Positions 28,659 to 36,566 of a DNA stretch of 64,000 nt are shown in pieces (the first letter of the stretch is position 1; every line of letters starts with the position of its first letter). Below the pieces are notes generated by a model. That model was not told the DNA's origin, ran no database searches, and saw only the letters and a program-made list of their open reading frames with translations. This DNA is from Candidatus Eiseniibacteriota bacterium. GTDB lineage: Bacteria; Orphanbacterota; Orphanbacteria; Orphanbacterales; Orphanbacteraceae. Both the position numbers and the translations under genes were made by a program. The DNA is taken from NCBI GenBank assembly GCA_029262235.1, contig JAJCZU010000007.1, positions 123,630 through 187,629 of the forward strand, given 5' to 3'.

Positions 28659-29770
28659 TCAGCCAGGCGGAGAGGCATCAACAAACAGAAGTAGTGCTCG
28701 TCCTTCTCCTGCTCCACCGGCTCGAGTATCCCCGCTTTGATCGGCGAGTCGAGTTTCACCTTCACCTTGTCGCCGTCGATGTATTTCAGGATGTCGGAGA
28801 GGTAGGTGGCGTTATAGCCGATATCCATTTCCTCGTCCGAGTAATTCGCGTCGATATGATCCGTCGCTTCGCCGAGATCAGGCGTGTTCGACTTCAGAAT
28901 GACCGCGTTCTTGCGTACCGAGACCTGCACCTGGTGCGTCAGGCTGTCGCTCAAGATAGCGACGCGACGGCACGACTGCATGAGGTCGGTGCGATCCACG
29001 ATCAGATCCTTCTTGTTGTCTTTCGGGACCACCTGTTCGTAGCGCGGGAACGGCCCTTCGAGCAGGCGCGAGTAAACCACCGTGCCCTCGAACGAAAACA
29101 CCAGGTAGTTGTTGTCGACCTTGATGTCGACCGGCTGATCGGAGTCGGCCGCGATCTGGGTCATCTGGGCGAGCGCTTTCGGCGAAACGAGGAACTCTTT
29201 CTTCCCCTTGATCGGAAACTCGCCGATCTGTTCCATGCGCGCGAGCCGATAGCCGTCGGTCGCGACCATTTCCATTTTGCGCGGCTCCATGCGCCAGAAG
29301 ATGCCGTTCAGCGCCGGGCGCGTTTCATCTTTCGAAACGGCGAACGCGGTCTTCTGAATCATGCGCTGCAGAATGTTCGCGGGGAGCTGCAGCTCTTCGC
29401 GAGCCTGCACCTGCGGAATCTTCGGAAACTCTTCTTCGACGATGCCGTGGATCTTGTACTGCGTGTCGCCGCACGTGATCTGAATGCGCGTTTCGTCCTC
29501 GAGTTTGAGCCGAACCGGCTTGTCGGGCAGCAGGCGTACGATTTCGCCTAAACGGCGTGCCGGTACCGTAATCATGCCGGCGCTCTTGACCTCACCGGGC
29601 AGCCTCGTCGAAATCGACGTATCGAGATCGGTCGCAATGACAGTAATCGAGTCGCTCTTCACGTCCAGAAGGAGGTTCGAAAGGACGGGCAGCGTGGTTT
29701 TGGGCGGAACGACATTCAGGACCAGGTCAAGTGTCCTTGAAAGATCGCTCTTGTCTGTAAGGAACTCCAT
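28655..29770 (-). CDS. dnaN: DNA polymerase III beta subunit (sliding clamp)
   Basis: 371-aa clamp that tethers the replicative polymerase. N-terminal MEFLTDKSDLSRTLDLV and the repeated three-domain clamp pattern are clear (VPPKTTLPVLSNLLLD, FAVSKDETRPALNGIFW, C-terminal YFCLLMPLRL). ATG 29770 has GGAGG 6 nt upstream; in-frame starts further upstream are less likely. Unlike the usual dnaA-dnaN order, dnaA lies more than 6 kb away on the same strand. Confidence 0.96.
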   Translation of the reverse strand: MEFLTDKSDLSRTLDLVLNVVPPKTTLPVLSNLLLDVKSDSITVIATDLDTSISTRLPGEVKSAGMITVPARRLGEIVRLLPDKPVRLKLEDETRIQITCGDTQYKIHGIVEEEFPKIPQVQAREELQLPANILQRMIQKTAFAVSKDETRPALNGIFWRMEPRKMEMVATDGYRLARMEQIGEFPIKGKKEFLVSPKALAQMTQIAADSDQPVDIKVDNNYLVFSFEGTVVYSRLLEGPFPRYEQVVPKDNKKDLIVDRTDLMQSCRRVAILSDSLTHQVQVSVRKNAVILKSNTPDLGEATDHIDANYSDEEMDIGYNATYLSDILKYIDGDKVKVKLDSPIKAGILEPVEQEKDEHYFCLLMPLRLAE

Positions 29771-29933
29771 CTGGAACCTCCGCAATTCTAAGCAGTTCCG
29801 CATGTTGAAGTGAGCATTTCTCTAGAATTTTCAGTATAGGCGGGGACCCGGTTTCGGACAAGGGAAAAGGGGGGGTTTTGGAGGGCCGTAATGTGCTGAT
29901 CTCAATGGGTTTAGGCCGCCTTCTCCGAGGCTC

Positions 29934-31343
29934 TCAGAACGCCAGGCTGTAAAGCGCTCCCAGAACGACGCTTGCGCCGAAAACGACAGCCATCGGGAGC
30001 TTCCATTTTCGAATGGCGAAGAACGATCCGGCCGCCAGAACGAGGGGCACCCATTGCAGCGTCGACCACTCCGGAACGAGCACGCGGGCGCCGAAAATAC
30101 CGGCCGCTTCGACGACTTCGCTGAAGAGGACGTGGACCGCGAACCAGACTGCGAGATTCGCGATGACACCGACCACGGCCGCGGTCACGGCCGCGAGGCC
30201 CGCGGAGATGCCGCGGTTCGTGCGAAGCTTTTCGATGTACGGCCCGCCGAGGAAGATCCAGAGAAAGCAGGGGGCGAACGTGGCCCATGTCGTGACGATC
30301 GCGCCGACCGTGCCGCTCACCATCGGACTCGCGCCCTCCGCATGGCGGAACGCGCCCAGAAACCCCACGAACTGCACGACCATGATCAGGGGCCCGGGCG
30401 TCGTCTCCGCCATCCCGAGCCCGTCCAGCATTTCGCCCGGCTCGAGCCACCCGAACTGCGCCACCGCCTCCTGCGCGATGTAGGCGAGCACGGCGTACGC
30501 CCCCCCGAACGTCACGAGCGCGGTCTTGCTGAAGAAGACGCTCTCGACGGTCCAGACGTGGGCGCTTCCGAAGAGCCGGGTCAGGATCACGATCGGAGCA
30601 GCCCAGATCGTGCCCCACGTCAGAAACACGCGGATCGCACGGCCGGCCGAAGCGCGCGTGTGCGCCGGCGGGTCGCGCTCCAGAATGTCGTCGATCGCGC
30701 GGGAGTCACCCTCGTCGCCCCCCGGGCCTGCGGGCCCGCCGGCGGGAGAAAAGACGCCGGGCGCGAACCGTCCGCCGAGCAGCCCGATCAGCGCCGCCCC
30801 GAACACTACGAGCGGAAACGGCGCCTGAAAGTAGAACAGCGCCACAAACGCCGAAACGGCCAGCGCGATCTTGATCGGATTCTTGAGAACCTTGCCGCCG
30901 ATGCGAAGCAGGGCGTCGAGAACGACCGCGAGCACCGCCGCCTTGAGCCCGTAGAAGAGCGCCACGACGAGCGGCAGGTCGCCGAGCGCGACATACATCC
31001 AGGAGAGAGCGAGAATCGACAGAAAGCCCGGCAGGATAAAGATGAGGCCCGCCGTGAGCCCGCCCTTGTAGCCGTGCAGCAGCCACCCGAGATACGTCGC
31101 CAGCTGCTGCGCCTCCGGGCCAGGAAGCAGCATGCAGTAGTTGAGCGCATGCAGAAAGCGATGTTCGCTGACCCATTTCTTCTCGTCGACGAGAATGCGG
31201 TGCATGACCGCGATCTGCCCCGCCGGGCCGCCGAAGCTCTGCGCGCCGACACGCGTCCATACCCTTACGGCGTCTGCATACGGGATCGCGGCGGGGGCGT
31301 TTCGCCGCGATGTCTGCGATGTGTGTGATGTGCTTTCGTTCAT
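29934..31343 (-). CDS. chrA: Chromate transporter, two-domain ChrA
   Basis: 469-aa CHR-family membrane protein, the long form with two homologous halves. The first carries FGGPAGQIAVMHRILVDEKKW and LLPGPEAQQLATYLG; the second carries TFGGAYAVLAYIAQEAV and TPGPLIMVVQFVGFL. These are the paired CHR signatures. Long ChrA proteins export chromate in several bacteria, though many homologues are untested. ATG 31343 overlaps the stop of the SRAP gene by 4 bp. It belongs to the accessory block between dnaN and dnaA. Confidence 0.88.
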   Translation of the reverse strand: MNESTSHTSQTSRRNAPAAIPYADAVRVWTRVGAQSFGGPAGQIAVMHRILVDEKKWVSEHRFLHALNYCMLLPGPEAQQLATYLGWLLHGYKGGLTAGLIFILPGFLSILALSWMYVALGDLPLVVALFYGLKAAVLAVVLDALLRIGGKVLKNPIKIALAVSAFVALFYFQAPFPLVVFGAALIGLLGGRFAPGVFSPAGGPAGPGGDEGDSRAIDDILERDPPAHTRASAGRAIRVFLTWGTIWAAPIVILTRLFGSAHVWTVESVFFSKTALVTFGGAYAVLAYIAQEAVAQFGWLEPGEMLDGLGMAETTPGPLIMVVQFVGFLGAFRHAEGASPMVSGTVGAIVTTWATFAPCFLWIFLGGPYIEKLRTNRGISAGLAAVTAAVVGVIANLAVWFAVHVLFSEVVEAAGIFGARVLVPEWSTLQWVPLVLAAGSFFAIRKWKLPMAVVFGASVVLGALYSLAF

Positions 31344-32023
31344 TCGTCGAACAGGCCGGGCGGTGGCGCGGAAAGATCGCGCGGCTCGATCACGGCGGGC
31401 GAGTCGTTCCGGTAGTTGTTGACGAGATTCGAAACGGCGTATGCCGTCATCTTCTCCGCGGGATAGGAAACGAGCAGCTTCTTCGCCTCGCGACCGGGCG
31501 CATCGCGGTCGAGCCACAGTTCTTCGCCGGCTTCCGTCAGAATGACCGGCATGCGGTCGTGAATCGGCGCCATGAGCTCGTTCGGGGCCGTCGTCAGGAT
31601 GGAATAGCGAAGTTCGTCGCCGCGACGGTCGAAGATGCCCGCGAACGCGAAGACGTCTTCATCGCGCAGGCAGATCCGGTGCGGCACTTTGCCGTGTTCG
31701 GTCTTCATCCATTCGTAAAAACCGTCCGCGTACACGATACAGCGCCGTTTCTGGAACGCGTCCCGGAACGTCGGGCGCGTGTCGACCGTTTCCGATCGCG
31801 CGTTGATGTGAATGCGCGGCTTCGCCTCTTTCGCCGTGCTCGGAATGAAGCCCCAGCGTCCGAGCCGGATCGCGCCCGGCTCTTCGTTGATCGTAACGGG
31901 TAAGTCCTGCTCGGGCGCCGCGTTGTAATGCGGCGGCTCGTCGAACAGCTCGGGCGGCGCCACGCGATGGGGTCGCGCCCGGATGACCTCGTGAAGCATG
32001 ATCATGGAATACCGTCCGCACAT
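31340..32023 (-). CDS. SRAP domain protein (YedK/HMCES-like)
   Basis: 227-aa SOS-response-associated peptidase family protein that crosslinks to abasic sites in single-stranded DNA. The catalytic Cys is residue 2 (MCGRYS), exposed after Met removal. The other conserved residues are visible: Asn in YNAAPEQDLPV, Glu in YADGFYEW and His in IHDRMPVIL. The start must be 32023 because Cys2 is essential; the open frame continues upstream through an 18-bp tandem repeat. It overlaps chrA by 4 bp. Confidence 0.92.
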   Translation of the reverse strand: MCGRYSMIMLHEVIRARPHRVAPPELFDEPPHYNAAPEQDLPVTINEEPGAIRLGRWGFIPSTAKEAKPRIHINARSETVDTRPTFRDAFQKRRCIVYADGFYEWMKTEHGKVPHRICLRDEDVFAFAGIFDRRGDELRYSILTTAPNELMAPIHDRMPVILTEAGEELWLDRDAPGREAKKLLVSYPAEKMTAYAVSNLVNNYRNDSPAVIEPRDLSAPPPGLFDE

Positions 32024-32057
32024 GCGGGCATTGTAGCATCGCGCGCCGCGACATACA

Positions 32058-32111
32058 GCCGTTCCCGGCGTGTGTGCCATTCCAGGCGCGTGCGCCGTTC
32101 CCGGCATGTCT
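32058..32111. repeat. Three tandem 18-bp repeats between divergent genes
   Basis: Three copies of an 18-bp unit start at 32058, 32076 and 32094 (consensus GCCGTTCCCGGCGTGTGT). Copies 1 and 3 share the core GCCGTTCCCGGC. They fill most of the gap between the SRAP and CDGSH genes and end directly at the -10 box of the plus-strand promoter, so they could be a regulator binding array. Confidence 0.6.
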
Positions 32112-32112
32112 T

Positions 32113-32120
32113 GCTATACT
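32113..32120 (+). promoter_or_regulatory. Extended -10 promoter of the CDGSH gene
   Basis: TGC followed directly by TATACT is an extended -10 element 36 bp upstream of the ATG at 32157. The expected -35 position falls inside the third 18-bp repeat and has no good hexamer. Confidence 0.5.
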
Positions 32121-32156
32121 GTCTGCGTTGAAAGCCCCTGGTAACCGGAGGAAACA

Positions 32157-32804
32157 ATGGACGACAAGCGCAGGCGATACGAGAACGACCGGATTGCGAT
32201 CACTTTCAGCCCGCGCCGGTGCATCCATGCCGCGGAATGCGGCAGCAACCTGAGCGCCGTGTTCGACGCGGGACGAAAGCCGTGGATCAATCCGGACGGC
32301 GGCGAGCCGAACGAGATCGCGGACACGATTCGCAAGTGTCCGTCCGGCGCGCTGCAGTACGAGCGGAAGGACGCTGAGCCGGGCGAGGCGCCGGACGCCC
32401 GCAATACCGTGCGCGCGGTGAAAAACGGGCCCGTTTACGTGCGGGGGAACCTCGAGATTCTGAGCGCTGACGGGGAACTCGTGCATCGCGATACGCGCCT
32501 GGCGCTCTGCCGATGCGGCGACTCCGGCAACAAGCCGTTTTGCGACAACACGCATATCGAACAGAAGTTCGAGGCGCCGGCCGGCATGGCCGATCGGGAA
32601 AGCGCGCCAGGCACGGAGCCGGGAGCGCTGCGCATGACGCTCGCCCTGAACGGGCCGATTCTGATGAGCGGGCCGTATTCTGTGGTCGACGAAGAGGGAA
32701 AAGTGCTGTTCGAAAGCGAAAAGGGAGCGCTTTGCCGGTGCGGGAGGTCGAGTAACAAGCCGTTCTGCGACGGCGCGCACAAGCAGGGCTGGACTGCGGA
32801 CTGA
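32157..32804 (+). CDS. Iron-sulfur protein with two CDGSH domains and a Fer4_19-type domain
   Basis: 215-aa protein. The N-terminal part (FSPRRCIHAAECG ... RKCPSGALQY) matches the divergent [4Fe-4S] mono-cluster type Fer4_19. Two CDGSH iron-sulfur motifs follow, CRCGDSGNKPFCDNTH (118-133) and CRCGRSSNKPFCDGAH. Each has three Cys and one His to hold a [2Fe-2S] cluster. No signal peptide is present, so it is probably cytoplasmic. GGAGG precedes the ATG. Its role (electron transfer or iron/redox sensing) is inferred from the cluster types. Confidence 0.88.
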   Translation: MDDKRRRYENDRIAITFSPRRCIHAAECGSNLSAVFDAGRKPWINPDGGEPNEIADTIRKCPSGALQYERKDAEPGEAPDARNTVRAVKNGPVYVRGNLEILSADGELVHRDTRLALCRCGDSGNKPFCDNTHIEQKFEAPAGMADRESAPGTEPGALRMTLALNGPILMSGPYSVVDEEGKVLFESEKGALCRCGRSSNKPFCDGAHKQGWTAD

Positions 32805-32863
32805 TCGGAGGCCGAACGCGAGGCGCGGGTCAGTAGTGCGGACGTTGCCGGCGTGTCCGGCGT

Positions 32864-33502
32864 TCACTCTCCGCGGCGCGCTTTTTCTCTGTCTTGTTCT
32901 TCGCGATCCTCGCGACCTTCGCGATCCTCGCGACCTTCTCGCCCGTGGCCCTGGCCGCGCCCGGAACCGTGCGATGGGCCGTCGCCAAGCTCTCTTCCCC
33001 AGGGAAACTGGGCGAGATACTTCTCCCGCTGCTCCGGGTCGAGCGCACTGAGCTGCCGGAACATCGCCTCCACGACGAGCGAGTCGATCGCGCGCTGCAC
33101 TTCCGCCCGCTCACCCACGATCTGCTGCACTTCCTCTTTCGTGCTGACGTTCTGCAGGCGGTTCATCATCGCCTCGCGCCGTGCGTGTGCAGCATCCCTG
33201 TTCTCGAAAATGAGCGGCAGATACTCTTCGTGAACCGCCCGGAAGGTCGCGCGCTGCTCGTCGGTGAGCGCCAGCTCCGCCGCCAGGCGTTCGAAGCGGC
33301 GATCCAGATACGCCCGTTTCCGTTCTTCCATTTCGGCCGGCGTGCGCTCAGCGCGTTCCCCGCCGCCTCTCCATCCCCCTCGATCTCGATCCATACGCCC
33401 CTGAACGGGGTGCGGGCCGTCAAAGAGAGGCAGGTGCATGGCGAGCAGGCCCAGGTTCAGGCCGACCGAAAGGGCGAGCAGCAGAAATACCCATCGTTTC
33501 AT
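32864..33502 (-). CDS. Spy/CpxP-like periplasmic protein (heavy-metal sensor type)
   Basis: 212-aa protein with an N-terminal hydrophobic anchor or signal (residues 4-23). A helical Spy/CpxP-type domain follows, with LALTDEQRATF as the LTxxQ-like motif and a second turn at LSALDPEQREKY. The last 40 residues are a Gly/Arg/Glu/Asp repeat (REGREDREGRED), encoded by a short tandem DNA repeat near 32901-32940. It closes a minus-strand cluster with an ECF sigma factor, an anti-sigma-like protein and a related lipoprotein, and overlaps its upstream neighbour by 4 bp. A role in envelope or metal stress sensing is inferred. Confidence 0.78.
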   Translation of the reverse strand: MKRWVFLLLALSVGLNLGLLAMHLPLFDGPHPVQGRMDRDRGGWRGGGERAERTPAEMEERKRAYLDRRFERLAAELALTDEQRATFRAVHEEYLPLIFENRDAAHARREAMMNRLQNVSTKEEVQQIVGERAEVQRAIDSLVVEAMFRQLSALDPEQREKYLAQFPWGRELGDGPSHGSGRGQGHGREGREDREGREDREEQDREKARRGE

Positions 33503-33840
33503 CGTATGTTCTCATCCGTAAACGAGCTCAGAAAGGCCGTGTCGAGCGTTTCGTCTTCGCCATACGCAAGCAGCGCCACGGTATCGTCGTCAAAGACGCC
33601 GGTCGCGGACTCCGTGAGGGGCGTGTCGTTCCCGAGAAATACGCCGAGCAGAATGCCGGCCGCCATGGCCAGCCCGCCCGCCAGGCGAAACGGCGTTGTG
33701 ATCGCGTCGCGCCTGCCAGCGATACGGGCTCGCACGTCCGGGTAGAGCGAACGGCCGAGCACCGGTTCGGGCGCTTCCCGCAGGAGCCGATCCGTTTCGT
33801 TCATCGTGTTTCGTCTGTCGCGTCCGTTGTCTTCGTTCAT
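33499..33840 (-). CDS. Small single-helix membrane protein, probable anti-sigma factor
   Basis: 113-aa protein with a charged N-terminal 50 residues, one membrane helix (LAGGLAMAAGILLGVFLG, about 52-69) and a short acidic outer tail. It overlaps the ECF sigma gene upstream and the Spy-like gene downstream by 4 bp each, so all three are translated as a unit. This position and topology suggest an anti-sigma factor, but no zinc-finger HxxxCxxC motif is present, so the call rests on context. Confidence 0.65.
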   Translation of the reverse strand: MNEDNGRDRRNTMNETDRLLREAPEPVLGRSLYPDVRARIAGRRDAITTPFRLAGGLAMAAGILLGVFLGNDTPLTESATGVFDDDTVALLAYGEDETLDTAFLSSFTDENIR

Positions 33841-34373
33841 TCCTTCACCAGTTCCGTTCGCAGCGCCTGCATACCCCGATGCAGCAGAGATTCGACCGCG
33901 GGGATGGAAGCTCCCATCGCGCCCGCGACTTCATTCTGACTCATTTCATGAAAACGCTGCAGCACGATGGCCTCTTTCTGACGCGCGGGCAGCTTGTCGA
34001 GCGCCGCCTGCAGTTTTCGATTTCGTTCGTCGCGCTCGATCGACCGGTCCGGGCTCTCATGCGCGTTGCTTGCGATGTTCTGCGCGGAATCGAGCCCGAC
34101 CCATTGCAGTACTTTCCGCCTGCGGAGCGCGGAGCGTGCGAAGTTGCCGGCGATACGAAAGAGCCAGCTGCGAAATTTGCCTTCCGGACTGTAGCGCGAA
34201 GCCTGTTCGTACACGCGGACGAAAGTCTCCTGCGCCAGGTCGCGCGCGTCCTCCCGGTTGCCGAGCATACGTGCCAGAAACGCGAAGACCGGCTGTTCCC
34301 ACGCCTCGACCAGTTCCCGGAATGCGGCTTCGTCTCCGGCCGCAATGCGCTCCATTCGTTGGTCGTCGGTCAC
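33837..34373 (-). CDS. ECF-family RNA polymerase sigma factor
   Basis: 178-aa sigma-70 family ECF factor. Region 2 is visible as FLARMLGNREDARDLAQETFVRVYEQ with the RSWLFRIAGNFARSALRRR helix. Region 4 is ALDKLPARQKEAIVLQRFHEMSQNEVAGAMGASIPAVESLLHRGMQAL. The GTG at 34373 is the most likely start (VTDDQRMERI); the frame is open upstream. It overlaps an anti-sigma-like gene by 4 bp and probably controls this cluster. Confidence 0.9.
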   Translation of the reverse strand: MTDDQRMERIAAGDEAAFRELVEAWEQPVFAFLARMLGNREDARDLAQETFVRVYEQASRYSPEGKFRSWLFRIAGNFARSALRRRKVLQWVGLDSAQNIASNAHESPDRSIERDERNRKLQAALDKLPARQKEAIVLQRFHEMSQNEVAGAMGASIPAVESLLHRGMQALRTELVKE

Positions 34374-34480
34374 TTGGGGGCGATCCTGTCCTTGCGAAAG
34401 TGCGCGAACCGGCCCCGAAGGGCCGGCCGCGCCGGATAATCTCAATCCCGGTCTGGAACACACGAGAGAACACGATGTGA

Positions 34481-35590
34481 TCAGTGACGCCCGTGGGGGC
34501 CGCCTGCGTTCGCTCCGAAGTGCTCCGGAGACCCTTCACGACCGCGCGCTCCGTGCAGCATCTGCAATGCATCGTACACCTCGAGCTGGTCCGCGTTCAA
34601 AAGACTCTCGATCGCATCGTTCATGGCTTCGTGCGCGGCGCGCATCTCTTCCCGGTGCTCTCCCCGATCGCGCGGTCCCTGGTCGTTCCCGGCGGACGCG
34701 ATCGCTTCTTCCAGCCGGGCCCTGCGGGCCGCGTGCTGCTCGGCGAACAGCGAGGCCAGCTCCGCCGCCTGCCCGTCGTCGAGATCGAGCACATCGGTAA
34801 GGAAGGCGAGCTTCCTGTCGCCGTGCGCACTTTCATCGAACCGCTCCAGATGTTCCTGCATCCGTTCGACCCTGTGTTCGGCCCGCGATGCCGCAAACGC
34901 CGTCGCCTGCTCTTCCGTCAGCACGGAGACTATCGCTTCGTGATTCCGGGCGCGAAGGGCATCGTGTGCGGCCCGGTACTCATCGTGCGTGAGAGCGCCG
35001 GCTTGCAGCTGCCCGCGCAGCGCTTCCACCTCTTCCCGGTGCGACGCGAACATCGCCTGGATCCGATCCTTCTGTTCGGCCGTCAGCCCGAGCTCTTCGG
35101 CCATTTCGCCGAGGGACTCACCCGCATTGCCGTCGTGTCCCCGTTCACGATCACCGTGGCGGTCGCCGCCCCGCGGACCGCGTTCCCGACCGCTTCGATT
35201 CGCCATCGCCGCGCGCCGGTCCTCACGTTCTCTTTCCGTGCGGTCGCCGAGGTACGTAACGAGGGCAAGGAACTGCTCTCTCTCGAGTACGTTCTGACTC
35301 TGCTGCAGAAAGTCCATCGTCCCTTCCCGATGCGAATCGTTCGACTGCCAGGATTCATACGAGTTTTTCATCGGTTCGACCTGCGCGGTCGTAAGCGGCA
35401 CCGCCTTCTGGAGTTCGGACCAGTCCGGCGGAGAAACGGCGGAAGAAGCAGGCGCTTCGGCCGGTGAGGTCCCCATGATGTCCGAGAAAGTGGCTTCATC
35501 GTCGTTGCAGCCGCTCATGATCAGGCCGGTTGCAAGAACCAGAAATAGAATGCCGGCAGAAAACTGACCGGCTCGTCGCATGATGTTCAT
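34481..35590 (-). CDS. Lipoprotein with Spy/LTxxQ-like repeats
   Basis: 369-aa exported protein. A signal peptide ends in the lipobox LIMSGC (Cys28), so it is lipid-anchored. The body is helical and charged, with three Spy/CpxP-like motifs: VPLTTAQVEPMK, LGLTAEQKDRIQAMF and VLTEEQATAF. An Arg/Gly/Asp/His-rich segment lies near 130-155, and a fourth weak unit (LDLDDGQAAELASLF) follows. ATG 35590 has GGGAGGT about 8 nt upstream. It lies 107 bp upstream of the ECF sigma gene on the same strand and is related in motif to the Spy-like protein at the end of the cluster. Confidence 0.75.
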   Translation of the reverse strand: MNIMRRAGQFSAGILFLVLATGLIMSGCNDDEATFSDIMGTSPAEAPASSAVSPPDWSELQKAVPLTTAQVEPMKNSYESWQSNDSHREGTMDFLQQSQNVLEREQFLALVTYLGDRTEREREDRRAAMANRSGRERGPRGGDRHGDRERGHDGNAGESLGEMAEELGLTAEQKDRIQAMFASHREEVEALRGQLQAGALTHDEYRAAHDALRARNHEAIVSVLTEEQATAFAASRAEHRVERMQEHLERFDESAHGDRKLAFLTDVLDLDDGQAAELASLFAEQHAARRARLEEAIASAGNDQGPRDRGEHREEMRAAHEAMNDAIESLLNADQLEVYDALQMLHGARGREGSPEHFGANAGGPHGRH

Positions 35591-35686
35591 TTCCGATACC
35601 TCCCGAGTTTAAGCACTCTGCCTACCCGAACGGAGGAGCTTTGGAAATCCAGCGCACTTTTTTTCGGATCATCAGAGACAGTCGGA

Positions 35687-36139
35687 TCAGGAAGATTTGC
35701 CCGGCGGTCGAAGCGGGTTCGGGAACGAGGCAATGAAGTCGCGGATTTCGTCTCGCACGCGTCGATAGTGCTCGAGCGCCTCTTCTTCGGTCGCGGCCCC
35801 ACGCGCGAGACGGGGAGGATCTTCGAAGCCCACGTGAATCGTTTTGACTCCGCGAGGGAAGATCGGGCAGTTCTCGTGCGCCTGGTCACAGACGGTAACC
35901 ACCAGATCGAGCTTCTTATCCACGAATTCATCCACATGGTGCGAGCCGGCGCCTTCCATCGACACCCCGGCTTCGGCCATCACGCGAACCGCGTTCTCGT
36001 TTACGCCCTGCGGATCCGTTCCCGCGGAATACGCTTCGATCGATTCGGGGTGCAGATGCCGGCACCAGTATTCCGCCATCTGACTTCGGCAGGAGTTTCC
36101 GGTACAGAGAAATAATACGTGCAGCTTTTCGTTCGTCAT
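35687..36139 (-). CDS. arsC: Arsenate reductase, low-molecular-weight phosphatase type
   Basis: 150-aa protein of the LMW-PTPase-like arsenate reductase family. It has the P-loop CTGNSCR near residues 12-18, followed by QMAEYW, and a later VTVCDQAHENCP with the two redox cysteines used in disulfide relay with thioredoxin. SAGTDPQGVN is also typical. It should reduce arsenate to arsenite; no arsenite exporter or ArsR is adjacent. ATG 36139 is preferred over the TTG just before it. It lies between the origin region and the ECF cluster. Confidence 0.9.
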   Translation of the reverse strand: MTNEKLHVLFLCTGNSCRSQMAEYWCRHLHPESIEAYSAGTDPQGVNENAVRVMAEAGVSMEGAGSHHVDEFVDKKLDLVVTVCDQAHENCPIFPRGVKTIHVGFEDPPRLARGAATEEEALEHYRRVRDEIRDFIASFPNPLRPPGKSS

Positions 36140-36171
36140 CAAATCGAATTCCTCATCGGCCCGAGGATGAG

Positions 36172-36365
36172 TTGTCCACGCCCTCTTACTAATTCTTTAG
36201 GAAATTGAAAGTAGTAGTAGAAGTAGAAGAACAGTGGACTCTGTGGACAGTTGTTCACGATGCCTGCGCGGCCGGTATCGCAGAACGTTTTTTGAAGCAC
36301 GCTCCCTCTTTGCATGAGTCTGAAAAGCGGTGGACGAATCGCGCACAACTTGCGAGTTATCCCCA
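36172..36365. other. Origin segment downstream of dnaA: DnaA-trio-like tract and DnaA boxes
   Basis: A run of trinucleotides TAG-TAG-TAG-AAG-TAG-AAG (36212-36229) matches the [T/A]A[G/A] DnaA-trio pattern of bacterial unwinding elements. It is flanked on the left by AT-rich DNA (36185-36211). On the right, after a short spacer, comes TGTGGACAG (36242-36250), near the DnaA box complement TGTGGATAA. More box-like sites are TTGTCCACG (36172-36180) and TTATCCCCA (36357-36365). The order trio - spacer - box equals the Bacillus subtilis unwinding region, which also lies downstream of dnaA. Confidence 0.6.
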
Positions 36366-36440
36366 CCCTCGCGAAAAACGTCACGTTGTTAGAGAAAGTG
36401 CCGGGTCTGTGCACCAGGTTGTCCTCATTCTTCATATATG

Positions 36441-36470
36441 AAAAGAATGGGACGCAAACGCGCCCCATTC
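36441..36470 (-). terminator. Intrinsic terminator of dnaA
   Basis: Read on the minus strand, GAATGGGGCGC-GTTT-GCGTCCCATTC forms an 11-bp stem with one G-U pair and a four-base loop, followed by TTTT. It lies about 97 nt after the dnaA stop. A second near-palindrome (CATTCTTCATATATGAA) follows immediately. Confidence 0.7.
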
Positions 36471-36566
36471 AAGTGTTGTTTTTACAAAATTTCGAACCGA
36501 ATGCAACGTTGGCGACAACGAGAACCGCTCACCATGCAAAATGAAACGAAGATCGCCTGCGCGACC

